64,000 bases of DNA from Agarophyton chilense (GCA_030374765.1 JARGXX010000088.1:310001-374000); one strand, 5' to 3'; counted from the stretch's first letter, positions 31,535 through 41,880 are shown. Notes: a model not told the origin generated them from the letters alone. A program made the numbers and translations.

Positions 31535-32932
31535 CTAGCAGTCGTTTGAATCGCGCGTGTAGCTGCCAGACGCGTCCATGCCTTCCTTCATCTGCTCGAA
31601 GTCGTCTCCTTCTGTCTTGCTCATGCAATCATCACCGCCCCTTGATTTACAGATGTGGCTGGCTAGGGCGGACTTGAGCTCAAAATGCTGGTTTGGGTCG
31701 TCATAAGCTGTCATGCGCTCATGCCAAAACGCAGCCACCGTATATAAATTCCCGCGTGAGGGTTAAGCAAACAATCTTATCTTTGTATGCTCTGTGCAAC
31801 GGTCAAGAGGATCCCCGGTGGCACGGGTACTCTTGATTCGCCCGCTTTGAACTCGATGCTGCACGATGATGTTTTGTATTATGATGCATGCCTTCATGGC
31901 AGACTTCATTTCGGACTTGCGTTTCAAGCGACTTGGAAGATGAAATATGCAAAATTGCTTGTAAACTACGCCAAACAAGCGCTTGAAGCTGTTTGCACGC
32001 TCTCCTGGAATTTACCCAAGAGTTTTTTCTTCATTTTGTGAAACTGGCCGATAGTATAGTTTAAATGTCGATGAAGACGGTAAATGCCTTTGGAAAGCTA
32101 ATAAAACTAGCGCATCTTGTTCCCCATAAATCGTGGTATTTGTAGGTGCGTAAAAGGACCATTTTCCATTACGAATTTCTCTAAACAGGGGAGAAAAACT
32201 CAGAAGATTTTTATCATTTAAGCTTGCAGGGGCACCAAAGAAGCTATGACAGACATAAGTATGGTTGTCTGCAATCATTTCCATCCACCAGCAGTGCCTT
32301 TTCTTTTTGCCTTCTTGCGTACCATGTTTTCAAACTAGGCATGCGTAACAGCTCCATTTTGAGCAATCCAAGCACTACAGACAGCCGGAGAATCCCAAAC
32401 GCGCGTAGCGGTTAAAATGCCTCTTCATTTCTGCCTAAATTGGTAAACGCAAGTAATTGCTTTCATAGTACTGCAAGACAGCGGTGCAAAACCTTTTCAA
32501 ACGTTTCGAAGATGTTGCATTGGACGATTTGAACTTGCTTCCAACATGGTCGTTACCATCACCTTAGCACATCTGACGCAAAGAAATTAACATCTTAGTG
32601 TCATTAGATATACCTTACAATCCAACTGCATCGTTGTTTCAAGCAAATTACTGATCGTAGCCAAAAGCAGCCGCACAAATGTCTTCGTAAATAACTCATG
32701 GCATCCTCTGACGCCTCTTAAATTCCTCATCAGTGCATCTTTTTGCACTTTTCTCGGGAAAGAAATAATATTTTTCTCTTTTTTCGTCCATCACAACTCT
32801 TGGATCACAGATATTGCAATGTGTGGCTTTTTCGGGTACGGAGCCGCCTTGACGGTACTTTCTTCTAGGAATCACAGACATAGCGAGTCGGGAGATTTTT
32901 TGCATCACAGTACAAGCCCCGGCGATTAACAT
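31535..32932 (-). pseudogene. PIF/Harbinger transposase, fragmented
   Basis: Minus-strand pieces in family order: a possible N-terminal segment (EKSAKRCTDEEFKRRQRM, 32700-32930); the first catalytic block LDCSKWSCYACL near 32360; EMIADNHTYVCHSFFGAPAS near 32270 (family EAVADxxLWIWHAFFGMPGS) with NDKNLLSFSPLF; FGVVYKQFCIFHLPSR with KSAMKACIIIQNIIVQHR near 31930 (family IMKACIILHNMIVEDER); and a C-terminal ERMTAYDDPNQHFELKSAL near 31700. Frames change and stops interrupt, and the middle ADGIYP block is absent here (see 30470-30660). No terminal inverted repeats could be fixed by eye. Confidence 0.6.
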
Positions 32933-32998
32933 GTCGAGATCAGAGTCGCTGGAGCAGGCCCAGTGTTTTGTTATGTGTACGGTAGTTTGCCTGTACCG

Positions 32999-33137
32999 AT
33001 AAGTTCTAATTTAATTTTCGCATTAAACTATTTAGATGATATTATAGGCCAAAATTTTTCGTTATTGATTTTGACAGCAGCTGCAGCAGGATCTTCTATT
33101 GGACTAGCAATTTTGGGTATTTATTATCGTACACGTA
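32999..33137 (+). pseudogene. nad4L: Mitochondrial nad4L fragment in nuclear DNA (NUMT)
   Basis: Forty-six codons without a stop read ISSNLIFALNYLDDIIGQ, NFSLLILTAAAAGSSIGLAI and LGIYYRTR. This matches the core of mitochondrial NADH dehydrogenase subunit 4L (LDDIIGQ, ILTVAAAESAIGLAIL, YYRxRG). The stretch is far more AT-rich than its surroundings and uses A/T third positions, as organelle genes do. Red algal plastids lack ndh genes, so mitochondrial origin is the simpler reading. Both ends of the protein are missing and the frame runs on into unrelated sequence, so it is a transferred fragment, not a working gene. Confidence 0.75.
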
Positions 33138-33297
33138 AAGCACATCTGCGCGTGAAGAAAGATCGTGACGGCCAAAGTACAGAGCCAATTTGCAATGGAG
33201 AAGTACTATATCCTTTGTTTGGTGACTATGGCTTGGACCTCGTGATTGTGTCTTGGCACACCCGAAAGAGGTCGGACAGACCAGAAGAGATGAAGTA

Positions 33298-34585
33298 CAG
33301 TGCGTTTCAAAAACATATCCCTTTAAAAACATTGCGCCAAAAAGGTATTTCACGTACTGTAGAGCACATTTCACAACAACAATTAAGTCAATAACGCTGT
33401 TTCAAAAGTATATCTTTTATGCAATCATTAGCTCAATTATGGCTCGTGGCGCACCTCTGACCGCACTGAACAGCTGTAAATCATAGATTTAGAAGTTCAG
33501 GGTATGATTCCATCAGATATAGCCCGAAAAATCAAGCGCAGCTAAAAAACAATCAGCAACTTCATCAAAAACCTCGCTACATACAGAAAAAAGCGTTCAA
33601 CCGGCTTTCCTACGTCACTATCCCCGCCCGATAAGCGTAGAATTAAGAGAGAACTATGCCGTGACACTTCACCTTGCGGAAAATTTGTCAAAAATCTAAA
33701 TTTGTCTCTATCAAGATCTACAATTTGGCGTGAAATCAACCGTCAAAATTTGTTCAAGTACACAAAAATGAGGAAAACTTTTTTTAAGAGAAAAATAAAA
33801 GATAAATAGAGTTGAATGGTGTGCAAAAAAGTCTTATCGGAAAACGCAATGGAATAATGTTATTTTTTCTGGCGAAAAAAAGTTTCACTTTGATGGTCCA
33901 GATTGCTTTCAATTTTATTGGCATGATCTACGAAAAAAAGAAAGAATTTGTGACCAGGCGTTCAAGAGAGACACCAGTAATGGTTTGGGCTGGAATATCT
34001 ACGAAAGACGCAACTGCTATTGTTTTTGTTGAAACTACAATGAATTCTGAGAAGTATGATGAGGTTCTAGAAAACCATCTTCTACCTTTTGCATACTGCA
34101 TGCACGGAGAACAATTCATTTTTCAACAAGATAATGCACCTGTGCACAGGTCCAATTCTATGGAATAGTGGTTCAAAAGTCTAAATATGTTGGTTATGGA
34201 ATGGCTTGCGCGCTTTTCTGACCTCAACCCTATCAAAAACATTTGGGGAATGTTGGCCCGAATGGTTTATGGGCAAGGATAGCAATTTGATACAGTTTTT
34301 GATTTAAAAAATTGTATCAAAGATTTCTGGGAAAAGATTGACTGTGATGCTATCAATCCTTTTATATAATCAATGCCAAAGCGTTTTATAAGTGTTATAC
34401 AGGCTAAAGGAGCAAAAATAAACTACCGAACTGGCGTTAGAATAAAAAGAATGCAATAAAGGTTATGTTTTTGAAACAGTTTTTTTACTTGAAATTTTTT
34501 TCAAAGTGATTTTGTTAGTTTTGCTTTAGCCAAAACGTCGATTTTTGGAAAATTTTCGCGAGGGGTATGATTTTGAAAGAGACTT
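33298..34585 (+). mobile_element. Tc1/mariner element, copy 2
   Basis: 1288 bp flanked by TA, with the same termini as copy 1 (CAGTGCGTTTCAAAAACATA on the left; a degenerate ggtatgattttgaaagagac and tt on the right). Internal repeats of the end motif lie about 100 bp inside each end (near 33393 and 34463), giving an IR/DR-like structure. It encodes the decayed transposase at 33486. It lies immediately beyond the nad4L fragment and 290 bp upstream of the monooxygenase start. Confidence 0.85.
33486..34459 (+). pseudogene. Tc1/mariner DD34E transposase, inactive
   Basis: Pieces in order: an N-terminal helix-turn-helix-like DLEVQGMIPSDIARKIKRS; WNNVIFSGEKKFHFDGPDCF with FQFYWHDLRKK; SRETPVMVWAGIS; EQFIFQQDNAPVHRSNS; and SDLNPIKNIWGMLARMVYGQ. 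It belongs to the Tc1/mariner DDE family. The second catalytic Asp (QQDNAPVH) is present. The first Asp (normally FSDEKKF) is Gly, and the catalytic Glu (normally PIENIWG) is Lys. Several stops and frame changes also interrupt it. It could not transpose itself. Confidence 0.8.
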
Positions 34586-34874
34586 TACAGTACCAGCCTC
34601 CCATCTCGCCCATTGTAGTCGCAGTGGTGTTCGATCGATTTTAGATAGGCTCATCTAAAGCACCCTGTGGCCAACTAAATCTTGCCACTTGGCGCCTGAT
34701 TTTAAGATTATACGTTTTTCGCAAGTGCCGCGGTGGAGATAGATACCCTAAAGCATTTATTGTGTCGCATTTGAAGTGCCGGTACTGTAAGTATATCTCA
34801 GGACAGCATTCTCGAAGAGTGAAACATTACAGTAGAAATAGGTTCATTCTCACGAACAGCGAGCTCTATACGTG

Positions 34875-36620
34875 ATGAAGAGGCGAAGCTTTCCCCTTAC
34901 AATTACGCCTTCTTTCAATTGCGAAACAGGCCCTTTTCGTATGATGAGTAGCGATGGCCTTCTTGGAAAACCACCCACTACTCGGATATGCGTGGTTGGC
35001 GGGGGGATATCCGGAATATGTGCAGCTCGAGCATGTCTTCTTTCTGGCCTCAACGTCACTCTGTTCGAGAAGAGATCCAAACTCGGCGGGATTTGGTCTT
35101 TGGAAAACTCTCCGGTCTTCGATTCACTCTCCTCTAACACCGCGACTTTCGAAGCAGGCTTATCCGACATACCTCCGCTTCGGGTTTTTCCAAGCTCAAG
35201 TCTCGGGAAATACGACGATCTCTGTTGTACATCCCAAGAAATGGCCGATTACATCCAGCTCATAGTTAAGAAGACCCCTCGATTTTTTGAAAGCACAAAA
35301 CTGAAAACAAATGTTCTTTCTGTAACGCAAACACCATCTAAGACATATTGTGTTTCCTTTCTATCTGACGGGACACGAGCCCAAGAGTCTGAATTCGACA
35401 AGGTTATTATATCCACTGGATATTTCAACACGCCGTTTGTTCCACCCGCGTCCGAGTTGCCAGGGATAGACAAGTACAGGGGTAAGGTTTTGCACGTCAG
35501 TATGTACAAAAACCCTTCTCAACTAAAGGGCAAACACGTTTTGATTGTCGGTGGGTCTGTATCTGGCTGTGAGGCAGCCGGTGATATGCTTGCTTTTGCA
35601 TCCTCTGAAGGTCCAACAAGCGTCACCCTCAATACTAGATCAATGCGATTCCTTCTTCTCAAACAGCACAAGGGAGAAGTCCTTCTTTCTAAGTTGGGCA
35701 CCCGCTTTCAGAGGTTTCGAGATCTAGCTGGACGTTTTGAGAATGAGCAATATTCTCAAACCATGAGCAGTTTCATTCCTCAGTTTCTATCAAACAGCGA
35801 TTATCCTGCGCCGGAACCAGATGGCCCCATCAAGATTCCATATGTTCCTTCCTGGGTTCCCGTAAGTGGAAAGTTGTATGAAGCTTGCCAAAAGAAGAAA
35901 CTTCAGTGGAAAGTATCTTCTCTTGAATGTATCACGGAGAATGGTGTGCGATTTCGAGATGGTACTGAAGGCGAATATGACGTCATTGTCTTCGCAACAG
36001 GTTACAGGCTACACTTGCCGTTTCTGGAGAAGGACGTACAGCAAACTATATGCGCGGGCAATGGAGTGAATTTGTTGGATTTATATGACTATACATTTCA
36101 CCCGGAGGTACCGAACATGGCCTTTGTTGGAATGTTCTCCCCTGCTACTAGCATTATTCCCATCGTTGACAACCAGTCGAGGTGGGTAGCTCGGGTCTTC
36201 AATGGTGATGTTCAATTACCAAGCGACGAAGAACTGAATCACGGGGTGCAGCTGTATAGACAAACTCGTAGCTCTCCGAATTCCCGTTTCGTTGTTCATG
36301 GGTTCGACGTTTTAGATGTGTTTGCGAAACACGGCGACTTCGAAGTGAATCTTGCGAAATTTCCTCAGTTGTGCAGAGCGCTGCTTTTCGGTCCTATGAT
36401 TCCGGCTCAGTTTCGTTTGTTTGGCAGCGAGCATTCAGAAGAAGCGCTGGAAGAAACCATGAAGCAATTTGAAGCAGCTGGATTTAAGATCGGCGACAAT
36501 GTTGTAAGCTCGGAAATCTATGAGGAATTAAGAACAATATGTCACATTTTGGACGAGAAAGGCATCTGTCCATCCAGTCTACCGGTAGCGCTCGGTCATC
36601 TTGTAGTATCGAAGACATAA
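34875..36620 (+). CDS. Flavin-containing monooxygenase
   Basis: NADPH- and FAD-dependent oxygenase of the FMO family, which oxygenates nitrogen, sulfur or carbon atoms of small substrates. Seen: an FAD-binding dinucleotide motif VVGGGISG at about residue 40 with LGGIWS after it; the FMO signature YRGKVLHVSMY at 201-211; an NADPH-binding motif LIVGGSVSGCEAAG near 221; and FATGY at 373, typical of this class. 581 residues, intronless. The open frame begins a codon earlier with GTG, so the ATG at 34875 is the first usable start; a second candidate Met is about 22 codons later. The substrate cannot be read from sequence. It is convergent with the acyltransferase gene. Confidence 0.9.
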   Translation: MKRRSFPLTITPSFNCETGPFRMMSSDGLLGKPPTTRICVVGGGISGICAARACLLSGLNVTLFEKRSKLGGIWSLENSPVFDSLSSNTATFEAGLSDIPPLRVFPSSSLGKYDDLCCTSQEMADYIQLIVKKTPRFFESTKLKTNVLSVTQTPSKTYCVSFLSDGTRAQESEFDKVIISTGYFNTPFVPPASELPGIDKYRGKVLHVSMYKNPSQLKGKHVLIVGGSVSGCEAAGDMLAFASSEGPTSVTLNTRSMRFLLLKQHKGEVLLSKLGTRFQRFRDLAGRFENEQYSQTMSSFIPQFLSNSDYPAPEPDGPIKIPYVPSWVPVSGKLYEACQKKKLQWKVSSLECITENGVRFRDGTEGEYDVIVFATGYRLHLPFLEKDVQQTICAGNGVNLLDLYDYTFHPEVPNMAFVGMFSPATSIIPIVDNQSRWVARVFNGDVQLPSDEELNHGVQLYRQTRSSPNSRFVVHGFDVLDVFAKHGDFEVNLAKFPQLCRALLFGPMIPAQFRLFGSEHSEEALEETMKQFEAAGFKIGDNVVSSEIYEELRTICHILDEKGICPSSLPVALGHLVVSKT

Positions 36621-37231
36621 CGACACAGCTGGCGAGAAGTGCGGGTGAACCCATGCGTATCTTTCGTTCTTTTGTTGCGCAATACTGTGGGGACATCTTC
36701 GCCTCGAAATATGCTTGCATAACCACTCAAGTCAGTTTTTAGTTGCCATTGATCATTATTCTCGAAGTCGATATCCGACACCACTCTTGAGTATATCAAA
36801 AGTATCGATACGTTGAAAATGGTTTTACATGCCGGTGAATCATAAGTTCCAATGTGACAAAAAAATCAAGAACTGTGTGGAATGATTTCAGATACATTTT
36901 CTCCTGCCGATCTTCGTTTTCTCGTTCTCCTGGGCTTCCTCTCTTTCGCACCTCCCATTTTTTTTCGAGCTACGAAAGCTTTTTGTTTGTGGAAACAAAT
37001 TGTAAAACCTGGAGGTTTTAACGGCGATGTTTTATTCATTCATTTTCTTCCGCAATAGATATCGCACAGTGAGTTGATCTGTTGCTGACCTGTTTTCTTG
37101 GCATGACACATGGGGGTTACGAATGTTGCCCAACAGAGAGTAGAGAACCATGTTGTGAAAAAGAATGCTCTGAGTAATGAATCCTAGAATGATTTTCACT
37201 TTCAGCCTATGCCCATTTCGCTTCGTATTTG
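36621..37231. other. Convergent intergenic gap
   Basis: About 610 bp between the 3' ends of the monooxygenase (+) and the acyltransferase (-). No gene or repeat recognised. Confidence 0.5.
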
Positions 37232-39280
37232 CTACATGACTAACTCTGTAACGTCATGTTCAATTAAATGGGCCAGATCCTTTAAAAATTCTGCGCCGTC
37301 GGTTCCATATATGTGACGATGGTCAGCAGTCAATGTTACCTTCATTTCCTTGTAGACACCAATGAGTCCATTTTCCTGCATGGCAACGATAGGTTTCGAG
37401 GCACCGATTGCGAGGATACCTGGAACGCCCGGAGGGAGGATTGCATCGAATTGATCTACCCCATACATACCCAGATTGCTGATGACAAAAGTTCCGCTAC
37501 TATACTCATTCGGCGTCAGCTTTTTTTGCATGGCTCGCTTCACCAAATCTTTCCAATCTCGAGACAAGCTGTACAAATCAGTCTTGTCTGCATTGATGAG
37601 GGTAGGTGTGATTAGACCCCCGTCTTTGAGAGCGACAGCCATGGCAACGTTAACATCTGGTCTGTAAACGATTGAGTCTTCTGCATATGCAGCGTTCATG
37701 ATGGGATGTCTCGTCAAAACCAATGCGACTGCCTTGGCAAGAAGAGCAGAGACAGTGACACCCTTTGGCTTCAACTTTGCGTATAACTCATCCAATGCTG
37801 TGGTCCTGATTGTATATGTCAGCCGAAATACGGGAACGTTTAAAGATGCATTCATGTTCTGAACGACAGCTTTTTGCATAGCTGTCATTGCCACGGCTCC
37901 TGCTGGCATCTCTGTCACAGTCTTTGAATCGGGTGGGGAAGTAGCTTTGGGGGCACTGTTTTGCAAGATGACTTCTTTCGACAACTTCTTTGTCTTAGGA
38001 ATAGTACTCTTTCCAGCTGCCTCAAGCACATCATCTGATGTGATGCGTCCAAAGATACCAGTCCCCTTTACTTTGGCAAGATCGATCTTCTCCTTCTTGG
38101 CAATTTTCTTTGCATATGGAGTTGCGATTGTCTTGGTAGAATGCGAGACATAAGGCTGAACTGGAAGTGTCTCTTTGGCTCTTAGTACGTCAGCTTCGAC
38201 AATCCGACCATTGGGTCCAGTTCCCTTCACGAATTTCAGGTCTATGCCCTCTTTCTTTGCGGTAGCCTTTGCCAATGGAGAAGCGATAATTCGTCCTTTA
38301 TTCACAATCGCAGCAGAATCGATAGCCTGCTCCCCTGATGCAGGTGGTGGAACCATAGTCGAGAATTCAACAGGTGTTGCGGATGATTGTGTTGATGAAG
38401 CATTCGGTGTAGTCGACGGTACAGAGGCGCTCGTTTTCATAGATGTTGCCCATGCCTTGACGACAGGAATCTCTGCTTCAGTCCTGGCAACGTACGCGAC
38501 TGGCTCACCAACTGTACAGCTTTCGCCAGCCTCGACCAAAATGTGGGCAATGTAACCATCTTCAAATGACTCAACGTCCATATCTGCCTTATCGCTCTCT
38601 ACAACCATAAAAGATTCACCAACGCTTATGGGATCGCCTTCAGACTTGGCCCATTCAACGACACGTCCCTCCGTCATGGTTGAGCTAAGCGCAGGCATAA
38701 ACACCTCCGAGAACGTGGGCTTCTCAGACGTTGCAGATGGTGTAGAAGGGGCAGTAAAAGCTGCTGGGGTTCGACGAGGGAGCGGATCGGAGGAGACAGG
38801 CGCCTTTGACGGTGATGATGCTGGTGCAGAAACCAGCGATATATCTTCCTTGTTTTCGACGATAATACCAACTGCTGCACCAACGTCGGCTGATTCTCCT
38901 TCTTCAACTTGAATGAGTGCGAGATAACCTGATTCAAAGGATTCGACATCCATATCAGCTTTATCGCTTTCCACGACCATAAGAGCTTCACCTACTTCGA
39001 TTCTGTCCCCTGGTTGCTTCAACCACTGAACGATCCTACCTTCGCTCATAGTCGAGCTAAGCGCTGGCATGAACACCTCGTGCTTCTTAACATCTACTTG
39101 GTTCATCGAGATAATCCGTGAACGATTGATCTGAGGAGTGCAAAATTGAAAGGCATGGGCATTGGGGGGACGTGTTAAAGTAGAGATGTTTGATACTTGT
39201 GGAGCAAGGAAAGAAGAAAACTGGAAGGAAGATCCCAGGAAGCAAATGACACGTGACCTTTCGATAGAAGAATTCATCAT
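37232..39280 (-). CDS. Dihydrolipoamide acetyltransferase (pyruvate dehydrogenase E2), plastid-like, with two lipoyl and two subunit-binding domains
   Basis: E2 core of the pyruvate dehydrogenase complex, transferring acetyl from lipoyl-lysine to CoA. From the ATG at 39280 it has 682 residues: a presequence of about 60 residues; lipoyl domain 1 (about 67-145; swinging-arm Lys in VVESDKADMDVES, near 105); lipoyl domain 2 (about 190-270; same motif, Lys near 230); then two successive peripheral subunit-binding domains, ASPLAKATAKKEGIDL with GTGPNGRIVEADVL (332-363) and ATPYAKKIAKKEKIDL with GTGIFGRITSDDVL (385-417); and the catalytic domain to the end, with DHRHIYGTDGAEFL near 650. Alanine/proline/serine-rich linkers join the domains. 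The catalytic motif DHRxIYGxDGAxFL fits plastid E2 better than mitochondrial E2. Two subunit-binding domains are unusual. Intronless. Confidence 0.92.
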   Translation of the reverse strand: MMNSSIERSRVICFLGSSFQFSSFLAPQVSNISTLTRPPNAHAFQFCTPQINRSRIISMNQVDVKKHEVFMPALSSTMSEGRIVQWLKQPGDRIEVGEALMVVESDKADMDVESFESGYLALIQVEEGESADVGAAVGIIVENKEDISLVSAPASSPSKAPVSSDPLPRRTPAAFTAPSTPSATSEKPTFSEVFMPALSSTMTEGRVVEWAKSEGDPISVGESFMVVESDKADMDVESFEDGYIAHILVEAGESCTVGEPVAYVARTEAEIPVVKAWATSMKTSASVPSTTPNASSTQSSATPVEFSTMVPPPASGEQAIDSAAIVNKGRIIASPLAKATAKKEGIDLKFVKGTGPNGRIVEADVLRAKETLPVQPYVSHSTKTIATPYAKKIAKKEKIDLAKVKGTGIFGRITSDDVLEAAGKSTIPKTKKLSKEVILQNSAPKATSPPDSKTVTEMPAGAVAMTAMQKAVVQNMNASLNVPVFRLTYTIRTTALDELYAKLKPKGVTVSALLAKAVALVLTRHPIMNAAYAEDSIVYRPDVNVAMAVALKDGGLITPTLINADKTDLYSLSRDWKDLVKRAMQKKLTPNEYSSGTFVISNLGMYGVDQFDAILPPGVPGILAIGASKPIVAMQENGLIGVYKEMKVTLTADHRHIYGTDGAEFLKDLAHLIEHDVTELVM

Positions 39281-39970
39281 GGCGAAGGAGTTTAGCACGA
39301 GCACGAGTACGCTATCGAAACAGGTGAAGATAGAACACTACCGAAGTATGTCTATACACGAAGGTGGTAATGATCAAATCGAGTGTAGCAGAAGGATCGG
39401 ACTGAGCTCAAGGGAAGATGTGACCACCTGGCGCGCTATCGTTGGTTCGAAGGTATGCACAGATTCTATTATTTAAATAATACCAAGAGAATAGGGAAGA
39501 CTGTCTTTCAGAGATGGTGATCTTTTTTTTTGGCAAGCAGTTGTACGCCCAAAAACTTGTCTACAGCACAACCAGCAACACATCTATTTGGATAACCAGC
39601 TCTTTCTTATAAGAGCTTCCCGTTAGAATAAGGAGAGAATTCCTGCAGCATACGGGCTGCAGTAAAAGCTGCGTTAATTGAGAAGCACCAATTTCTTGCC
39701 ACAAAAGGGTTTTGAACCCATAAAATGTTTCTCTCGCAGCTTGTGTTTCGATACGAAAAGTGCAACAGGAAAAAAAGCACTCGCATTTAGTTTGAAACTG
39801 GATGGATCCGTCTCCTTACCCGTGGAGATGCGCACTGGCTGCCCAGTCACTGTCGCAGCCGCGCTCCGACTTGATTCGAACAGAAGTATCATAGTAAATA
39901 CAAAAGCCTCGTAAAGGCCCTGAGCTTCATTGTCATGCGCAACTACAGCAAAAAATCTTTGGTCTTTCAG
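39281..39970. other. Intergenic gap
   Basis: 690 bp between the acyltransferase start and the kinase stop (both minus). It should contain the acyltransferase promoter and the kinase 3' end. Short open frames at about 39674-39914 on both strands match nothing I recognise. Confidence 0.45.
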
Positions 39971-41119
39971 CTATACAAACTCCGATCGCAACAACATACA
40001 GCTCAAGCAATCGTCAACATCCGCACGACTACTTGGGTTTTCAGTAAGCATGATTGCAAGAATTGCATACAAATCCTCGTTGGTCGGTGACATAAGCTCC
40101 TGTATGTCTTGTAGCAGTGATCTTGAAGTGGCCAGCCGCCCATTTGATATAGCATAACAGGCCCTTTCAAACGAAAAAGAATATTTGCTGAGGATGTCGA
40201 AAACAAAATTTGATAGAGCAGCTGCCTCAGTCAAGCTGGGAAGAGCGCATCTAAGCACTATGAGACCAACGCTGTAAACATCAAAGCGATAGGCAGGCTT
40301 AAACAAGCTCAGTCGTTTCTCAGGAGCTGTATAAATCGGGTCACAAGTTGCGGTTCGAAGGCCTTTTTTGAAAGGGGACTTCCAATCACAAGACGAACCA
40401 AAGTCAATCACTCTAAGGGGTAGTCCGGATGGATCACCTGGAACCACAAGAATATTTTCAGGCTTTAAATCTCTGTTGCATAAAAGAAGTGCAATGAGGT
40501 TAGTTTGAAATTCGTAATGATGGATTGGGTGGTGAACATACCTGTGGACAATGCCACATGACTGCAAATCTTTCACGATTAGTGAAAGTTCCAGTAGTAA
40601 AGAGGCAGCGAGTCTCCTTCGAATAGACGATGACTCGTACCGGACGCCCAGCAAAGACATAAGGCCGGAAACCCTGGCAGAATTAATATAATCTTCAAGA
40701 GTTTCGCCATTACCGACTCTTCGCCACACCAATCCTAGCCGTGAAAGCCCAGTGACTATGGGATAGTGGTTGGGGATTATTACCTCTCCAATGTATTCAG
40801 GAAATCGCTTCGTTTCGACAAAGCTTTTGTTAAGCTTCAAGTTCGTGTACTTCTCCATATTGTATAGTTCCCGTCCTATGTCAGACTTGATAGGGCATTT
40901 AACAACAACATCAGACGATGCTTTTGTGCCAACGACAGGATCGATATATTCGCCCATAAAAATTGCACCAAAGCTTCCATTCTTAGAGCATGTTTGGAAG
41001 TTCACGTTTAAGGAACCAGGTGAAAGATAACTTGTTGCCATCTTAAACCTTGTCGACGCTGATGTCAGTCTTTCTTCCCTCTTGCGATTCAGAGGTAGTG
41101 AGAATGCGATGAACGCCAT
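39971..41119 (-). CDS. STN7/STN8-like protein kinase with one intron
   Basis: Protein kinase domain over most of its length: glycine-rich loop NGSFGAIFMGEY, VVVKCP with the ATP-binding Lys, catalytic loop GIVHRDLKPENILV after splicing, DFGSSCDW, an activation-segment end DPIYTAPEKR, and RFDVYSVGLIVLRCALPSL. That last pattern and the DPxYxxPE form resemble the thylakoid kinases STN7 and STN8, which phosphorylate light-harvesting or photosystem II proteins. A 69-bp GT-AG intron (40473-40541) falls inside the His-Arg-Asp motif. It is a multiple of three with no stop, so the unspliced frame is open but would insert 23 residues into the active site. Spliced product: 359 residues from the ATG at 41119. 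The leader is short, so plastid import is uncertain; an upstream exon is possible. Confidence 0.75.
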   Translation of the reverse strand: MAFIAFSLPLNRKREERLTSASTRFKMATSYLSPGSLNVNFQTCSKNGSFGAIFMGEYIDPVVGTKASSDVVVKCPIKSDIGRELYNMEKYTNLKLNKSFVETKRFPEYIGEVIIPNHYPIVTGLSRLGLVWRRVGNGETLEDYINSARVSGLMSLLGVRYESSSIRRRLAASLLLELSLIVKDLQSCGIVHRYVHHPIHHYEFQTNLIALLLCNRDLKPENILVVPGDPSGLPLRVIDFGSSCDWKSPFKKGLRTATCDPIYTAPEKRLSLFKPAYRFDVYSVGLIVLRCALPSLTEAAALSNFVFDILSKYSFSFERACYAISNGRLATSRSLLQDIQELMSPTNEDLYAILAIMLTENPSSRADVDDCLSCMLLRSEFV

Positions 41120-41880
41120 GTCCGGGACCTCTGAGGACAACTCCTATTTTTCAAGAAATGCGCTTAACTTGAAACATGACTTCCACTCCGTAGGTAATAG
41201 AAGTGGAACGAAGACTTGCAGAGTCATTTCCAAGATGTACGAAGGTAGTTCGTGGCTGCAAGAAGGTATACGAAGCGGAAATAAAAGCCAATTGGTGGCC
41301 AGAAATTTTTTTACATCAGAATTTTTCATTTAGAGTAAACTCGAAAATAGTATGGAATTTCCAGGAACGAAGAAGAGGATTATTTGAAGACTAAGGGCAG
41401 CGGTGGTCAGTCGATTGCCGGTGACTGTGCTCCTTTTGCCCTAAAGCACTGGTGTTGGGCGTCCTCCCAGTACCGCCGCCACCAGCAAGCGGCGACCACG
41501 GTCTAGCCCTTACTCTTGCAGCCTTGCGGTCTCTTCTGTTTCCCACCCTCCCTTGTTAATGACACCCTGCTAGCGAGACAGCCGATCTTTCTGAGACCTT
41601 CTGCGGGCATCTCAGATCTACTGTGTGCACAAAAGGACGGAGTTTTCTACTTTTCACACTTGATCAAAAATAAAGATCGAGCGTAATCTATGTGAAGTGC
41701 CAATTAATAAATGTTATAGATGTGAAGATCAATCACTGGTTAAATCAAATTGAAAGATATCCTCCCGTTGCGAGCATATCATTGAACAGAGTGCATTAAA
41801 GTAAAACAACAGGGTGAATAGACATGTTGAGGGACCAAGTGGCGAAAGGGAAGAGAGGGTGAGAAGAAATAGACATACAG
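41120..41880. other. Intergenic stretch upstream of the kinase
   Basis: About 760 bp; the first part probably carries the kinase promoter. Nothing else recognised. Confidence 0.4.

Noticed and set aside
32963-33394. A 143-codon open frame that includes the nad4L stretch
   Set aside because: It joins a mitochondrial fragment, unrelated nuclear sequence and the start of a Tc1 end; it is not a gene.
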